A DNA stretch of 64,000 nt from Planktothrix tepida PCC 9214 (GCF_900009145.1 NZ_LN889801.1:1-64000); one strand, 5' to 3'. Counted from the stretch's first letter, positions 42,729-51,684 are shown. Notes: generated by a model from the letters alone, not told the origin. Translations and numbers: made by a program.

Positions 42729-44372
42729 TTAGCTTTTCGGCTTTAGCACCAATACCATTTCCACCTCAACGGTGGAAACATCAGGAAACGTGGCACTGAT
42801 ACCCAAGCCTTGAATTGAATTGAGCATCGTCATGCGGTTAGGTTGCAGGGAAATAGCTGGGGACGCTAACAAATATCCCATCGCCCAAGCCGTAATTTTT
42901 TCCATATCTAAATAAACATAGCTATGGTGGGGACTGGGTAAAAATTTACTAATCGATTGAAATTGTTGGCTTTGATTTAGGGGATGTTGGGGTTTCTGGG
43001 TGATTGCTTCCACCACTGGCCCCCCAAAAGCAACAAACATTAAATTCGGACTCAACCATCCATGTCCAAATAAGGTTCCTTGCTTAGGATCGTTCCATTC
43101 GGTGACTTCAATTCCAGCTAGAACATTTTGTTCAATATTAATCGGCGGATTACTATTAGCAATAATAGCATCCAATTTATTTAACATTCGTTCTGCGGCG
43201 GGGCGATCGCTGGTTTCAATTAATAACACGCCTCCAAGTCCCAAAGCAGCTAACACGCCTTTTTCCGAAGCGATCGCACCCAAGGCAAATTCCCCATCCA
43301 TCCAGCCAAAGACATCTGTATCAGCATCTAAATCAATCGCTTGTAGTCCCAAACGAATTTGACGGCTCAGGTTCTCAAGAGCGGGATTGTTTTTTCCTAA
43401 GCTTAAAAATTGTAACCACAGTTGATGTAGATCATGGCTATTGACAAACGCGAGGGTTTCTGTAGGAAAACGATTGACCATTTCCCCAAATTCCGGGGAA
43501 CGCCGGGATATAGTGGCAGTGGGACGTAACTGGGCAATTGCTTTTACGCGAAGTCCTTCCGGTTCTACCCCAACTGCCAAAATAATAGATTGAATGGAGG
43601 TCAAGGGAGATAAGGAACTCAGGGATAAAGGGGAAGCCTCCGGCCAAGTCGTCGCCATCTCTTTTGTAAACCGATCATAGTCCCCTATTAACACGGTGAC
43701 TAAGGGATGGGAGAGGTTAGCACTTTTCAAGAAAAGGTGGGATTGTCCTGATAAACTTACTAGAGATGGTGATCCTCTAAAGGTATCGATCGCCCGTTTC
43801 ACAGGTTCGGCACTGGCTGCAATCACTAATTGATCATTAACAACCGCAACATGATATTGTTTTCCACTTTTTTCGAGATAATGGGATAAGGTAATTCCTC
43901 GATATTGACTTTGTTGAGTTTGAATATCCGATGAAGCCTTTAATTTTTGGGCAAATAGCCAAGCTTTCCATTGATTTTTAATCCCTACCACCATTAACAG
44001 TTGAGGTTCAGAAGCGGGTTTAACCGGATCACGAGGCAATAACGCCACCATCACTCCGCCAATCCAAGGTTGAATATCTCGATTGAAATTAATCGCTGTG
44101 CCTGCTAAACTTTGCTGTTGAAAGGCTTGAATTCCCTGCCGGATGAACCCTTGGGTTTCTGGGGTGCCAAAATTTTGTAATTCTGATAAAGCGCGAGGGG
44201 TGGGAGAAACAAAGGTTGCCATGATCGCTTCACCCGGTACAACTTTGCCCGTTTCTACGGAACTATAGGCTTTGTACCGTTGATGAGTTAAATAAATGAA
44301 GGTGGCGATACTCCCAACACAGGCGATCGCTGCAACAACTAGGAAAAGCTTTGATTTTTTCTGGATCAGCAT
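42729..44372 (-). CDS. DUF3352 domain membrane-anchored protein
   Basis: 547 residues from the ATG at 44372 (MLIQKKSKLFLVVAAI). An N-terminal signal anchor is followed by the DUF3352 body: PGEAIMATFVSPTPRALSEL, FNRDIQPWIGGVMVALLP, KQYHVAVVNDQLVIAASAEPVKRAID, DVFGWMDGEFALGAI, GHGWLSPNLMFVAFGGP. DUF3352 proteins are large periplasmic proteins widespread in cyanobacteria with unknown role. A TTG 12 nt upstream is an alternative start. It is divergent from the epimerase gene. Confidence 0.85.
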   Translation of the reverse strand: MLIQKKSKLFLVVAAIACVGSIATFIYLTHQRYKAYSSVETGKVVPGEAIMATFVSPTPRALSELQNFGTPETQGFIRQGIQAFQQQSLAGTAINFNRDIQPWIGGVMVALLPRDPVKPASEPQLLMVVGIKNQWKAWLFAQKLKASSDIQTQQSQYRGITLSHYLEKSGKQYHVAVVNDQLVIAASAEPVKRAIDTFRGSPSLVSLSGQSHLFLKSANLSHPLVTVLIGDYDRFTKEMATTWPEASPLSLSSLSPLTSIQSIILAVGVEPEGLRVKAIAQLRPTATISRRSPEFGEMVNRFPTETLAFVNSHDLHQLWLQFLSLGKNNPALENLSRQIRLGLQAIDLDADTDVFGWMDGEFALGAIASEKGVLAALGLGGVLLIETSDRPAAERMLNKLDAIIANSNPPINIEQNVLAGIEVTEWNDPKQGTLFGHGWLSPNLMFVAFGGPVVEAITQKPQHPLNQSQQFQSISKFLPSPHHSYVYLDMEKITAWAMGYLLASPAISLQPNRMTMLNSIQGLGISATFPDVSTVEVEMVLVLKPKS

Positions 44373-44528
44373 GATGATTTTCAAGCGGGGGTTTTCAGGA
44401 ATGTTTCTGATCAGAAAGATTGAGGTTATTTCCCCCCATGTTAGCTTGCTACCCGCACTAGGGAAGTGGCGAAGATTTGATAATCTAAAGACACAGGTGC
44501 GACCATTCAGCCATTAAGAGTTATTTTA

Positions 44529-45455
44529 ATGAAAGTAGCAGTTACAGGAGCAACAGGATTTGTCGGAAGTCGTTTAGTAGAACGACTCCAAGAGGACGGA
44601 CATTCGGTGTTAGTCCTGACCCGCAACCCTGAGCGGGCTAAACGAGTATTTCCCAGTTCTGTCTCTTCCCAGTTAGAAATTGTGGGTTATACTCCAACGA
44701 AATCGGGGGCTTGGCAACAGGCGATTTCTGGCTGTGATGGGGTCGTGAATTTAGCCGGGGCGGGAATTGCTGATGAACGCTGGACGCCTCAACGCAAACA
44801 GGAAATTTTAGAAAGTCGTTCAACGGCGACTCAAAAGTTAGTCGAAGCGATCGCCCAAGCTAATTCTAAACCCAGCGTTCTGGTCAGTGCTTCTGCGGTT
44901 GGATATTACGGAAGCAGCGAAACGGCTTTATTTGATGAAAATAGTCCCAGTGGACGGGATTTTTTAGCCAATGTCTGTTTAGCTTGGGAAGCCGCCGCCC
45001 AACAGGTGCAAGAAGTGGGCACTCGGTTAGTCATTTTGAGATTAGGAATTGTTTTAGGAATGGGGGGAGCATTAGGAAAAATGTTAACTCCTTTTAAACT
45101 GTTTGCGGGGGGGCCGTTAGGTTCAGGACATCAATGGTTTTCTTGGATTCATCGGGAAGATTTAGTCAATTTAATTCTATTCAGTTTAACAAATTCTCAA
45201 GTGGAAGGCGTTCTGAATGCCACCGCACCCAACCCTGTAAAAATGGATCAGTTATGTCACGCTTTGGGTGAAGTTCTTCATCGTCCGTCTTGGCTTCCTG
45301 TTCCTGATTTTGCTTTAGAAATGTTATTAGGAGATGCGGCGCAGGTTATTCTCCAAGGTCAACAAGTTATCCCAAAACGCACGTTATCCTACAATTTTAA
45401 TTATCAATATCCTACGGTTAAACCTGCCCTAGAAGAAATTTTGTCTTCTTCGTAA
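44529..45455 (+). CDS. TIGR01777 family NAD(P)-dependent epimerase (YfcH/SulA-like)
   Basis: 308 residues. The nucleotide-binding loop is VTGATGFVGSRLVERL at the N-terminus; VNLAGAGIADERWT, SRSTATQKLVEAI, SASAVGYYGSS, FLANVCLAWEAAA and LRLGIVLGMGGALGKML are family signatures, with DUF1731 at the C-terminus (PVPDFALEMLLGDAAQVILQGQ). Members are short-chain dehydrogenase-like; the cell-division-inhibitor label of some homologues is weakly supported. A plant homologue acts in chloroplast division (GC1), which may hint at the cyanobacterial role. Confidence 0.88.
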   Translation: MKVAVTGATGFVGSRLVERLQEDGHSVLVLTRNPERAKRVFPSSVSSQLEIVGYTPTKSGAWQQAISGCDGVVNLAGAGIADERWTPQRKQEILESRSTATQKLVEAIAQANSKPSVLVSASAVGYYGSSETALFDENSPSGRDFLANVCLAWEAAAQQVQEVGTRLVILRLGIVLGMGGALGKMLTPFKLFAGGPLGSGHQWFSWIHREDLVNLILFSLTNSQVEGVLNATAPNPVKMDQLCHALGEVLHRPSWLPVPDFALEMLLGDAAQVILQGQQVIPKRTLSYNFNYQYPTVKPALEEILSSS

Positions 45456-45715
45456 ATGGGATGATTTTGTCAGAGATAAAACTTTTGTCTGGGCGAGGAG
45501 ACCTCGCCCCTACATTTCAAGGATTGCTGATTATTAATTTCTGATCATTACCTATTGTTCCTGTCCTCAATCCTATTAAACATCGCTAAATAATATAATA
45601 CGTTCTATAAATACCTAAACATAATTATTGCCTATTCCCTGTTCCCTGTTGCCTGTTGCCTGTTCCCTGTTCCCTTTCTCAACTCAGTAATTTATTCTGC
45701 ACAACCACTTATATA
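45456..45715. other. Intergenic region with short tandem repeats
   Basis: It contains a half-type GTAG-family palindrome (GGGCGAGGAGACCTCGCCCC with TAC, 45491-45513) and a string of heptamer repeats of the CCTGTTC/CCTGTTG type at about 45632-45680, ending 36 bp before the GTPase start. Such heptameric repeats are common in cyanobacteria. Confidence 0.6.
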
Positions 45716-47143
45716 ATGAACAATCATTTTAATCAAGCACGTTCTAGTTTAAAACAAACCTTAACCCGTTATAACCATTTACGACGTCAACGGCGCAGTT
45801 CCCATCCTGAATTACAAGCCACATTACAAAAACAGTTAGAAGTTCTATCAACTAATTTAGAAAAGCTTGAACAAGGAGTCATTAGAATTGCAGTATTTGG
45901 GTTAGTCAGTCGCGGCAAATCGGCGGTTTTAAATGCGTTATTAGGGGAAAAAATTCTGCAAACTGGCCCCTTAAATGGGGTGACTCAATGGCCCCGTTCT
46001 GTGCGTTGGAGTATATCATTACCACAAATTGAAGAACCTAACCGCATTGATAATATTGAGGAACAAAATTCGATTCAAGTTGAATTAATTGATACCCCTG
46101 GATTAGATGAAGTGGCGGGACAAGTTCGGGGAGAGATGGCAAAAGATGTAACTCGCCAAGCGGATTTAATTTTATTTGTGGTATCGGGGGATTTAACTCG
46201 AACGGAATATGATGCCCTTTTAGAATTACAAAATGCCCATAAACCTTTAATTATTGTTTTTAATAAAATTGATTTATATACAGAATCAGAACAAGATAAA
46301 ATCTATCAAAATTTACAACAGTTAATCAAGAGTAAAACCTTAGAAGGAGATGATTTTTCTCCAGCTTATTCCGTTGACGCTCCGCAAAAATCAGCCCCGT
46401 TTGAAATTGTTAAGGTATCGGCTGAACCCGCCCCCATCCGATTAAGAATTGAATGGCCTGATGGTAAAATCACCCATGAATGGGAATCTCCACCGCCTCA
46501 AATTGAGGAATTAAAACAAATTATTGTAAAATTATTAAATCGAGAAGGGCGATCGCTTTTAGCGTTAAATGCGTTAGTTCAAGCCAGAGAAGCAGAACGA
46601 ATTATTGCCCGTCAAAGTATTCAATTACAAGCGTCAGAAGCAGAAGAATTAATTTGGAAATTTACCCGTTATAAAGCCTTAGCAGTGGCGTTAAATCCCA
46701 TTGCTATTTTAGATGTATTGGGGGCAACAATCAGTGATTTAATTTTAATTCGTTCTTTAGCCCGTTTATATGGTTTACCCATGACCAGTTATGAAGCGGG
46801 AAAATTATGGAAAAAAATTCTATTAAGTTCGGGAGGATTATTATTAGCCGAAATGGGAAGCGGTTGGATCTTAGGATTTGGTAAAAGTGCCGCAGGATTA
46901 GCAACGGATCTCGCAAATTATGCCGGAATTGCCATTACTCAAGCGTCAATTTCTGCCTATTTAACTTATACCATCGGTCAAGCAGCACAAGTGTATTTAG
47001 AAAAAGGTTGTACTTGGGGTGAAAATGGAATTGATACCGCCATTCAAGGGATTTTAAGTCAAGTCAATCGAGATAGTTTTATTACTCGATTAAAACAAGA
47101 CATTGAAGGCAGTTCTCAATCCCCTTATTTAGAAGCAGATTGA
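45716..47143 (+). CDS. Membrane-associated dynamin-like/Era-like GTPase
   Basis: 475 residues from the ATG at 45716 (MNNHFNQARSSLKQ). A helical N-terminus precedes a GTPase domain: G1 GLVSRGKSAVLNALLG, G3 LIDTPGLDEV, G4 FNKIDLY. A C-terminal region has two hydrophobic stretches (YKALAVALNPIAILDVLGA, IAITQASISAYLTYTIGQAA) of the DUF697 type. It should be a membrane-bound GTPase; many cyanobacteria carry one or two. The role is unknown, with membrane dynamics or transport control being plausible. The 3' end overlaps the convergent DUF4359 gene by 19 nt. Confidence 0.85.
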   Translation: MNNHFNQARSSLKQTLTRYNHLRRQRRSSHPELQATLQKQLEVLSTNLEKLEQGVIRIAVFGLVSRGKSAVLNALLGEKILQTGPLNGVTQWPRSVRWSISLPQIEEPNRIDNIEEQNSIQVELIDTPGLDEVAGQVRGEMAKDVTRQADLILFVVSGDLTRTEYDALLELQNAHKPLIIVFNKIDLYTESEQDKIYQNLQQLIKSKTLEGDDFSPAYSVDAPQKSAPFEIVKVSAEPAPIRLRIEWPDGKITHEWESPPPQIEELKQIIVKLLNREGRSLLALNALVQAREAERIIARQSIQLQASEAEELIWKFTRYKALAVALNPIAILDVLGATISDLILIRSLARLYGLPMTSYEAGKLWKKILLSSGGLLLAEMGSGWILGFGKSAAGLATDLANYAGIAITQASISAYLTYTIGQAAQVYLEKGCTWGENGIDTAIQGILSQVNRDSFITRLKQDIEGSSQSPYLEAD

Positions 47144-47550
47144 GAAGTTTTTGGGTCTTTTGTAGGAAAGGTTACAAAGTTACCAAATCCTCCTAATGTT
47201 TGATATTTATATCCCATAATTTCGGTTGTATAAACACTGAATAAAAGAGCATTTTGTTGGATTGTGGATTTATTAATCGTATCTTTAATTAAGTCTCGTT
47301 GAGTCGTAACTAAGGTATTACAAGTATTGACTAATGTATTAGATAGTCCTTTTAAAAATTCAGGGACTTGAGATTCTTGACAAATGGATTTTTTAATTTC
47401 TACCGATAATTGATCAGAGGCATAATTGAGGTATTCTTCCCGCTTGGGGTTTGTAAATATCATTGTTCCTGCTAAAATGCTGAGTAGGATTACCCCTTTT
47501 CCGATATAACCCGAAGACGGTTTAGCTTGAATAGTGTCAAGTTTCATCAT
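47125..47550 (-). CDS. DUF4359 family protein
   Basis: 141 residues with one N-terminal membrane helix (GVILLSILAGTMIFTNP) and the DUF4359 pattern: NPKREEYLNYASDQL, SICQES, NTCNTLVTTQRDLIKDTI, QNALLFSVYTTE, TLGGFGNFVTF. Small cyanobacterial proteins of unknown function. The second Met at 47547 may be the start. It overlaps the end of the GTPase gene. Confidence 0.85.
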   Translation of the reverse strand: MMKLDTIQAKPSSGYIGKGVILLSILAGTMIFTNPKREEYLNYASDQLSVEIKKSICQESQVPEFLKGLSNTLVNTCNTLVTTQRDLIKDTINKSTIQQNALLFSVYTTEIMGYKYQTLGGFGNFVTFPTKDPKTSQSASK

Positions 47551-48000
47551 GTTAGTTACTGATTGAGTTAGAACCTATACTAGAATATCTTTATTGTATC
47601 TTTCAAGAGTTCCTGTGTCGATTCAGGATTTCTGAATTTAGAAAGTGCGATCGCTATCAAAATAGATTATAAAAGATGGCGCACTACCAGAAACCGGGTT
47701 TCTGTATTAATCGGGATTTTATATCATTAACTCTGAAGGAGAAACCCGGTTTCTTAAGTTAACCCAAATTTGAAAGAACAGATTGTCTGAAGATGGGAGA
47801 AACCCTAAAGCGGGTTTGCTGTTGCTGTTCTTCGGGTTCAATGTAAGTCATATAAATGTTTCCTTGTATTGGCAAAAACCAAGTTATCAGCTACAATACT
47901 TATCAAAGCGATTAATATTCCTGATATGCCTTGAATTTAACAAACACCAAAGGCAGTCAGATCGACATGAAAAAACTCAATTAGTTGATCGAGGCAAACT
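47551..48000. other. Divergent intergenic region
   Basis: 450 bp with one AGAAACCGGGTTT element (47689-47754). A 73-codon frame at 47783-48004 has low-complexity sequence and no RBS and is judged non-coding. No RNA gene was seen. Confidence 0.5.
47689..47754. repeat. AGAAACCGGGTTT palindromic element, type B
   Basis: 66 bp with a different centre (TGTATTAATCGGGATTTTAT). The copy at 50567-50632 has the same centre in inverse orientation. Confidence 0.85.
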
Positions 48001-48504
48001 ATGACAACGCCAGCCTTATCTTCCGCCCAAGCTAACTTAAAATTAGCTCTCTGGCAAGTCGATGCAGATTCCATGAGTAGCAGTGATTTGTTTGTTTGGT
48101 TAAATGATAGCGGTTTACCTTTAGAAGTGACAACTCGTCTGCATCAATTTGTTACCTATACGAAAAAAACTGGCCATAAAGTAATTGCAATTGGCAAAAT
48201 TATTCTGATTAAAATTATCGAATTTGTGCAAGCCAATCGAAATTTAGTGATGGGAATGGCTGTGGGTGTGGCGGCGGGATTTTTAGCAAATGCGATTCCA
48301 TTTGTTGGGCCGTTTTTAGCCCCCATTGCTACCCTACTAGGGGTTACTATTGGTGCGATCTCAGGTCATCAATTAGATCAAGGACATCGCCAATATGACG
48401 GTATTACGGGAGTAGCTCAAAGTCTGATTGAAATTGCTCAAGAATTCTTTAAGCTATTTATTGATGTTATTAACATAGTTTTTAACAACGTTGTTACGGC
48501 TTAA
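48001..48504 (+). CDS. Glycine-zipper membrane protein, first of a pair
   Basis: 167 residues. The N-terminal half is soluble and helical (LALWQVDADSMSSSDLFVWLNDSGLPLEVTTRL). A strongly hydrophobic Gly/Ala-rich core follows (LVMGMAVGVAAGFLANAIPF, VGPFLAPIATLLGVTIGAISG), a glycine-zipper pattern like those in pore-forming or channel-type proteins, then HQLDQGHRQYDG and an amphipathic C-terminal helix. It lies 42 nt before a second protein with a similar core. The family is not recognised. Confidence 0.7.
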   Translation: MTTPALSSAQANLKLALWQVDADSMSSSDLFVWLNDSGLPLEVTTRLHQFVTYTKKTGHKVIAIGKIILIKIIEFVQANRNLVMGMAVGVAAGFLANAIPFVGPFLAPIATLLGVTIGAISGHQLDQGHRQYDGITGVAQSLIEIAQEFFKLFIDVINIVFNNVVTA

Positions 48505-48546
48505 TTTTTAAGATTCATTTATTTAGTAATTGGACAAAAAATCATC

Positions 48547-49074
48547 ATGACTACAAATAAAGAACCGACAAAAGAACAAATTATGAAAGCAATTGAAAAT
48601 TTAGAAAAGAATCCCAACGATAAGTTAAATATTTTAACTACTATTGGAATTTTTGGTGTCGGTGCGGCTGGTGCTGGTTATGCTGCGAGTATTTTGGGAG
48701 CGAGTGCTCTCTTTTTTGGTTTATTACCCGTTACAGCACCTTTAGCAGTAGTTGTTGGAGGTGCTGCGTTAGGCGGTGCAGCCCTTGTGGGAGTTAAAAG
48801 AATGTTTGAAGGCAATTTTGACGAAGGTAAAAGACAAACAATGTTAGAGCAGCTAAAACAACAGAAAAACGAAATTGAAGCGAAAGAAAGAGCTTCCGAA
48901 ATAGGAGAAAGTGACAAAACAAAATTCATTGTTTGCCTAAAAGAACCTATTAAGCTTAATCTCATTAGTCCTAAAGATGCCCAACAATTAATCGCTGCTG
49001 TTGAATCTGGTCAAATGCCAATTAAGGAAGCCATTAAAATGGTTCAGGATGTTGTAGAAGCAGCCAAAGTTTAA
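48547..49074 (+). CDS. Glycine-zipper membrane protein, second of a pair
   Basis: 175 residues. A helical N-terminus (KEQIMKAIENLEKNPNDKLN) precedes two Gly/Ala-rich hydrophobic segments (ILTTIGIFGVGAAGAGYAAS, VVVGGAALGGAALVGVKRMF), then a charged coiled-coil-like region (KRQTMLEQLKQQKNEIEAKE) and a C-terminal helical domain (LISPKDAQQLIAAVESGQM). The hydrophobic core resembles that of the preceding protein; together they may form one membrane complex. The function is unknown. Confidence 0.7.
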   Translation: MTTNKEPTKEQIMKAIENLEKNPNDKLNILTTIGIFGVGAAGAGYAASILGASALFFGLLPVTAPLAVVVGGAALGGAALVGVKRMFEGNFDEGKRQTMLEQLKQQKNEIEAKERASEIGESDKTKFIVCLKEPIKLNLISPKDAQQLIAAVESGQMPIKEAIKMVQDVVEAAKV

Positions 49075-49136
49075 TGATTACAGTGACTTTTCGTTGGTTT
49101 ATTTTCTACTATTGCTCACTATTTTAATTGGCAATA

Positions 49137-49195
49137 TACTGGTATCGCTCCTTTTTTATTAGGGGCGATGATTTTTATTTAGAAGATGCGATCAC
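49137..49195. repeat. 59-bp direct repeat, left copy
   Basis: Begins TACTGGTATCGCTCCTTTTT and contains ATTTAGAAGATGCGATC. It matches 49770-49828 with a few base changes and brackets the DUF433 gene. Confidence 0.8.
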
Positions 49196-49231
49196 GTTTT
49201 TTTCCCAAAGTGCGATCATCTTACAATTATG

Positions 49232-49321
49232 TCAAATATATTCAATCCTCCCGATCATTTCTTCAGGCGCATACACTTCATAAATTAAAATCAGACTACG
49301 GATAATAATGAATTTGTTCAC
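49232..49321 (-). CDS. Short ORF downstream of the DUF433 gene, possible toxin remnant
   Basis: 29 residues, starting MNKFIIIRSLILIYEVYA with a GTG whose first bases overlap the DUF433 stop (GTGA). DUF433 antitoxins usually have a DUF5615 PIN-like toxin directly downstream with such an overlap, so this may be what is left of one. No motif is conserved, so this is only a positional argument. Confidence 0.25.
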   Translation of the reverse strand: MNKFIIIRSLILIYEVYAPEEMIGRIEYI

Positions 49322-49638
49322 TCACCTCTAATTGCCCTCAATTTTTCTTGTAACGGAGAGGGTGGACTATTGCGCTTTAATTCTTCCACCCTAGCTCGAC
49401 TTTCAGCAGTGCGACGATCAATTTCTTCTCTATGATCATAATAATAAGTCATTGCTGCATGAACCGAGGCTAGAGACAAATCATACTTACCTGCGATTTC
49501 TTCTATAGAAATTCCCATTTTGAGATACATTTCAGCGATGTGTGCTACAGCAATTCGATGACCGGAAATGCACGGTTTACCACCAAGCACCCCAGGGGTG
49601 ATTTCAATATGTTCTGTGATGACAGATTCCTTAGACAT
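49318..49638 (-). CDS. DUF433 domain antitoxin
   Basis: 106 residues from the ATG at 49638 (MSKESVITEHIEITPG), chosen over the upstream frame to 49689 for its fit to the family. It has the DUF433 core: ITPGVLGGKPCISGHRIAVAHIAEMYLKMGISIEEIAGKYDLSLASVHAAMTYYYDH. This is an HTH-like antitoxin fold normally paired with a DUF5615 (PIN-like) toxin, which is not intact here. The gene is bracketed by 59-bp direct repeats. Confidence 0.85.
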   Translation of the reverse strand: MSKESVITEHIEITPGVLGGKPCISGHRIAVAHIAEMYLKMGISIEEIAGKYDLSLASVHAAMTYYYDHREEIDRRTAESRARVEELKRNSPPSPLQEKLRAIRGE

Positions 49639-49769
49639 TATAATAAAAGACTCTGAATAGTTAATGTTTAAGCTCTTTAATATTAGCACAAATAAATGTA
49701 GTGTGATCGCTCCTAAAAACTTAATTCCTTACCAATAGCATGAATCGAACTCTAATTAATGAATAAAGG

Positions 49770-49828
49770 TACTGGTATCGCTCCTTTTTTATTAGTGGCG
49801 ATCACTTTTTATTTAGAAGATGCGATCG
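49770..49828. repeat. 59-bp direct repeat, right copy
   Basis: Begins TACTGGTATCGCTCCTTTTT, same orientation as 49137-49195; its end carries an intact GCGATCGC that is mutated in the left copy. Confidence 0.8.
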
Positions 49829-49904
49829 CCCTTCTTTCTAGTAGCAGAGCCACTAATATTTTATTTCTACTAGAAGCTAGAAACGAGGATGAAGATTGTT
49901 ATTT

Positions 49905-50294
49905 TCACCATAATCGCTCTATCTCATAACTATCAAACTTTTCATCAATACTAATAATGACTAATTTTTCGCTTTTAGCTTGAGCGATTAATAAACGATC
50001 AAAAGGATCTCGATGATGGTTAGGTAGATCACTGAGGGCATAAATATGAGATAAATCAATAGGCAATAATTGAATTTTATTTCGCTTAACCTCATCCTCA
50101 ATCAGTTGAGGTAATGCCCTTTTAAACTGAATCTTACCCAAAGATAACTTAATTTGCATTTCCCAAATACTGACAATACTTAAAAAGACTTCAGTATTCG
50201 GATCACAAAGAAGATTGTAAACGGAAAGCGAAAGATTTTTATAATCGCTTGTCCACCAAATAAACACATGAGTATCAATCAAGACTCTCATCAA
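49905..50294 (-). CDS. PIN-domain toxin (VapC family)
   Basis: 129 residues. Acidic PIN residues are in place: D in RVLIDTHVFIWW, E in SIVSIWEMQIKLSLG, and DPFDRLLIAQA, with a late IISIDEKFDSY. The HHRDPFDRLL signature marks the VapC-like group common in cyanobacteria. These RNases cut tRNA or rRNA. Its start overlaps the antitoxin stop as ATGA. All catalytic residues are present. Confidence 0.9.
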   Translation of the reverse strand: MMRVLIDTHVFIWWTSDYKNLSLSVYNLLCDPNTEVFLSIVSIWEMQIKLSLGKIQFKRALPQLIEDEVKRNKIQLLPIDLSHIYALSDLPNHHRDPFDRLLIAQAKSEKLVIISIDEKFDSYEIERLW

Positions 50295-50515
50295 TCTTCA
50301 CCCAACCAAAATGTATCAGGTAAAGGATCATTAAAATCATCGCTGATCCAGATTTCTCCTTGATGTAAGCCGGGAATGCGTGGTAAACTCGATGAATTAG
50401 AAACTAAATTACTATCATTTTTTGCAGCTTGGATCAAGTTAAAAATCTCTAATAGTAATGTTTCTGGTGCTGTTGACAATTCGTGGATGATGGTTTCTAA
50501 GATAGTCATTTTCAT
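50291..50515 (-). CDS. VapB-type antitoxin (DUF2281-like)
   Basis: 74 residues. An N-terminal helix (ILETIIHELSTAPETLLLEIFNLIQ) precedes an acidic tail with GEIWISDDFNDPLPDTFWLGED, typical of DUF2281-type antitoxins whose tail wraps the PIN toxin. It is upstream of the toxin with a 4-nt overlap. A second ATG at 50509 is possible. Confidence 0.8.
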   Translation of the reverse strand: MKMTILETIIHELSTAPETLLLEIFNLIQAAKNDSNLVSNSSSLPRIPGLHQGEIWISDDFNDPLPDTFWLGED

Positions 50516-50566
50516 AATGTGTGAATTCTATACTCCTATTTTGGCATAACGTTCTTTGCTTTACCC

Positions 50567-50632
50567 AGAAACCGGGTTTCTACCCCAGAGTTAATGATAT
50601 TAAAGCTAGATTAATACAGAAACCCGGTTTAT
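50567..50632. repeat. AGAAACCGGGTTT palindromic element, type B (inverted)
   Basis: 66 bp; its reverse complement matches the type B element at 47689-47754 across the centre. It lies between the antitoxin gene and the M48 protease gene. Confidence 0.85.
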
Positions 50633-50640
50633 TGACAATA

Positions 50641-51600
50641 TTATTTAGATTTCATCCGATTAATTTGATTTTGTAACTCCTCAATTTGGCGACGTAAATC
50701 ATCAACTTCATCTGTAGGTTTTTCGGCTTTAACATTAACTGAACCTTCGGCGGTTGCTCGTTGATATTGACCGGATCGAATTTTCTGATATTCCGCAGAA
50801 TTAGCCCATTGTCGTAAATATTGAATGCGTTCAACGGGGAAGGGATGACTTAACATCATGCCTTGACCGCCATTATACAATAAAAATTTATACACTTGAT
50901 TCAACCCATCTTGATCTAAATCTCGATATTGTTCTGATTGACGAATAAATTCATCTAAACTACATTCATGGGCATATTTTGTACTCACTCCTGCTAATTC
51001 CATCATAGATTTCATCACGCATTTGAGATCATCTGTAACTAATAATGCGGCTCTATCTGCCGATAATTCGGCTTTTCTTCGCCATTCATAAAAGGCATAA
51101 ATTAAGCCACTACTAACTAAATTTCCCAAACCAAAGGTCATTTCTCCAATCATAGAAGCCACACCCATTGCCCAAATTGCCATCTGATTTAAAATCGGAT
51201 GACCGCATTTAATATGCCCTAATTCATGGGCTAAAACCGCTCGTAATTCGGCTTCATCTACTAAGTCTAAAAGACCCGTATTCAGAATAATATAAGGGTG
51301 TTCTTGTCCTAAAGCATAACTATTGACTTGAGGATTTTGAGAAACAAATAAACCGGGTTCAGGAAAAATATCTAAATCTCGAACACATTCTCGAAAGAGA
51401 TGATAAATACTGGCATATTGTCTCGGCCCAACTTGTAGAGCATTTCCCATTAAGTAAACATATTGAGGGCGTTCATAGACGAACTCGACAAATTTACTGG
51501 CAATTAAATCAAAACCTGGAACGCTGCGGAGAGCAACTTCTGCTTCTTTATCCAGGGGATGACGAAAGGCTTCGCTAGAAATTCCGGTGTAAGTTGGCAT
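50641..51600 (-). CDS. M48-family zinc metalloprotease
   Basis: 319 residues. The zinc motif is HELGHIKCGH near residue 127 with a downstream RRKAELSADRAALL supplying the third ligand E. A hydrophobic region (MAIWAMGVASMIGEMTFGLG) may touch the membrane. The C-terminus has a coiled coil (TDEVDDLRRQIEELQNQINR). N-terminal residues (SEAFRHPLDKEAEVALRSVPG) are typical of cyanobacterial M48 members. Relatives (HtpX, Oma1, Ste24) act in membrane protein quality control. Confidence 0.9.
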   Translation of the reverse strand: MPTYTGISSEAFRHPLDKEAEVALRSVPGFDLIASKFVEFVYERPQYVYLMGNALQVGPRQYASIYHLFRECVRDLDIFPEPGLFVSQNPQVNSYALGQEHPYIILNTGLLDLVDEAELRAVLAHELGHIKCGHPILNQMAIWAMGVASMIGEMTFGLGNLVSSGLIYAFYEWRRKAELSADRAALLVTDDLKCVMKSMMELAGVSTKYAHECSLDEFIRQSEQYRDLDQDGLNQVYKFLLYNGGQGMMLSHPFPVERIQYLRQWANSAEYQKIRSGQYQRATAEGSVNVKAEKPTDEVDDLRRQIEELQNQINRMKSK

Positions 51601-51684
51601 AATAATAATTTACAAGGTTAAATTAAAAAGTGGATTTACAATGTTTTGAAGCCCTGAAGGACTTACTACGGTTTGGATGTTCCG

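Noticed and set aside
47783-48004. 73-codon plus-strand frame
   Set aside because: No RBS, unusual composition, overlaps the start of the gene at 48001; probably chance.
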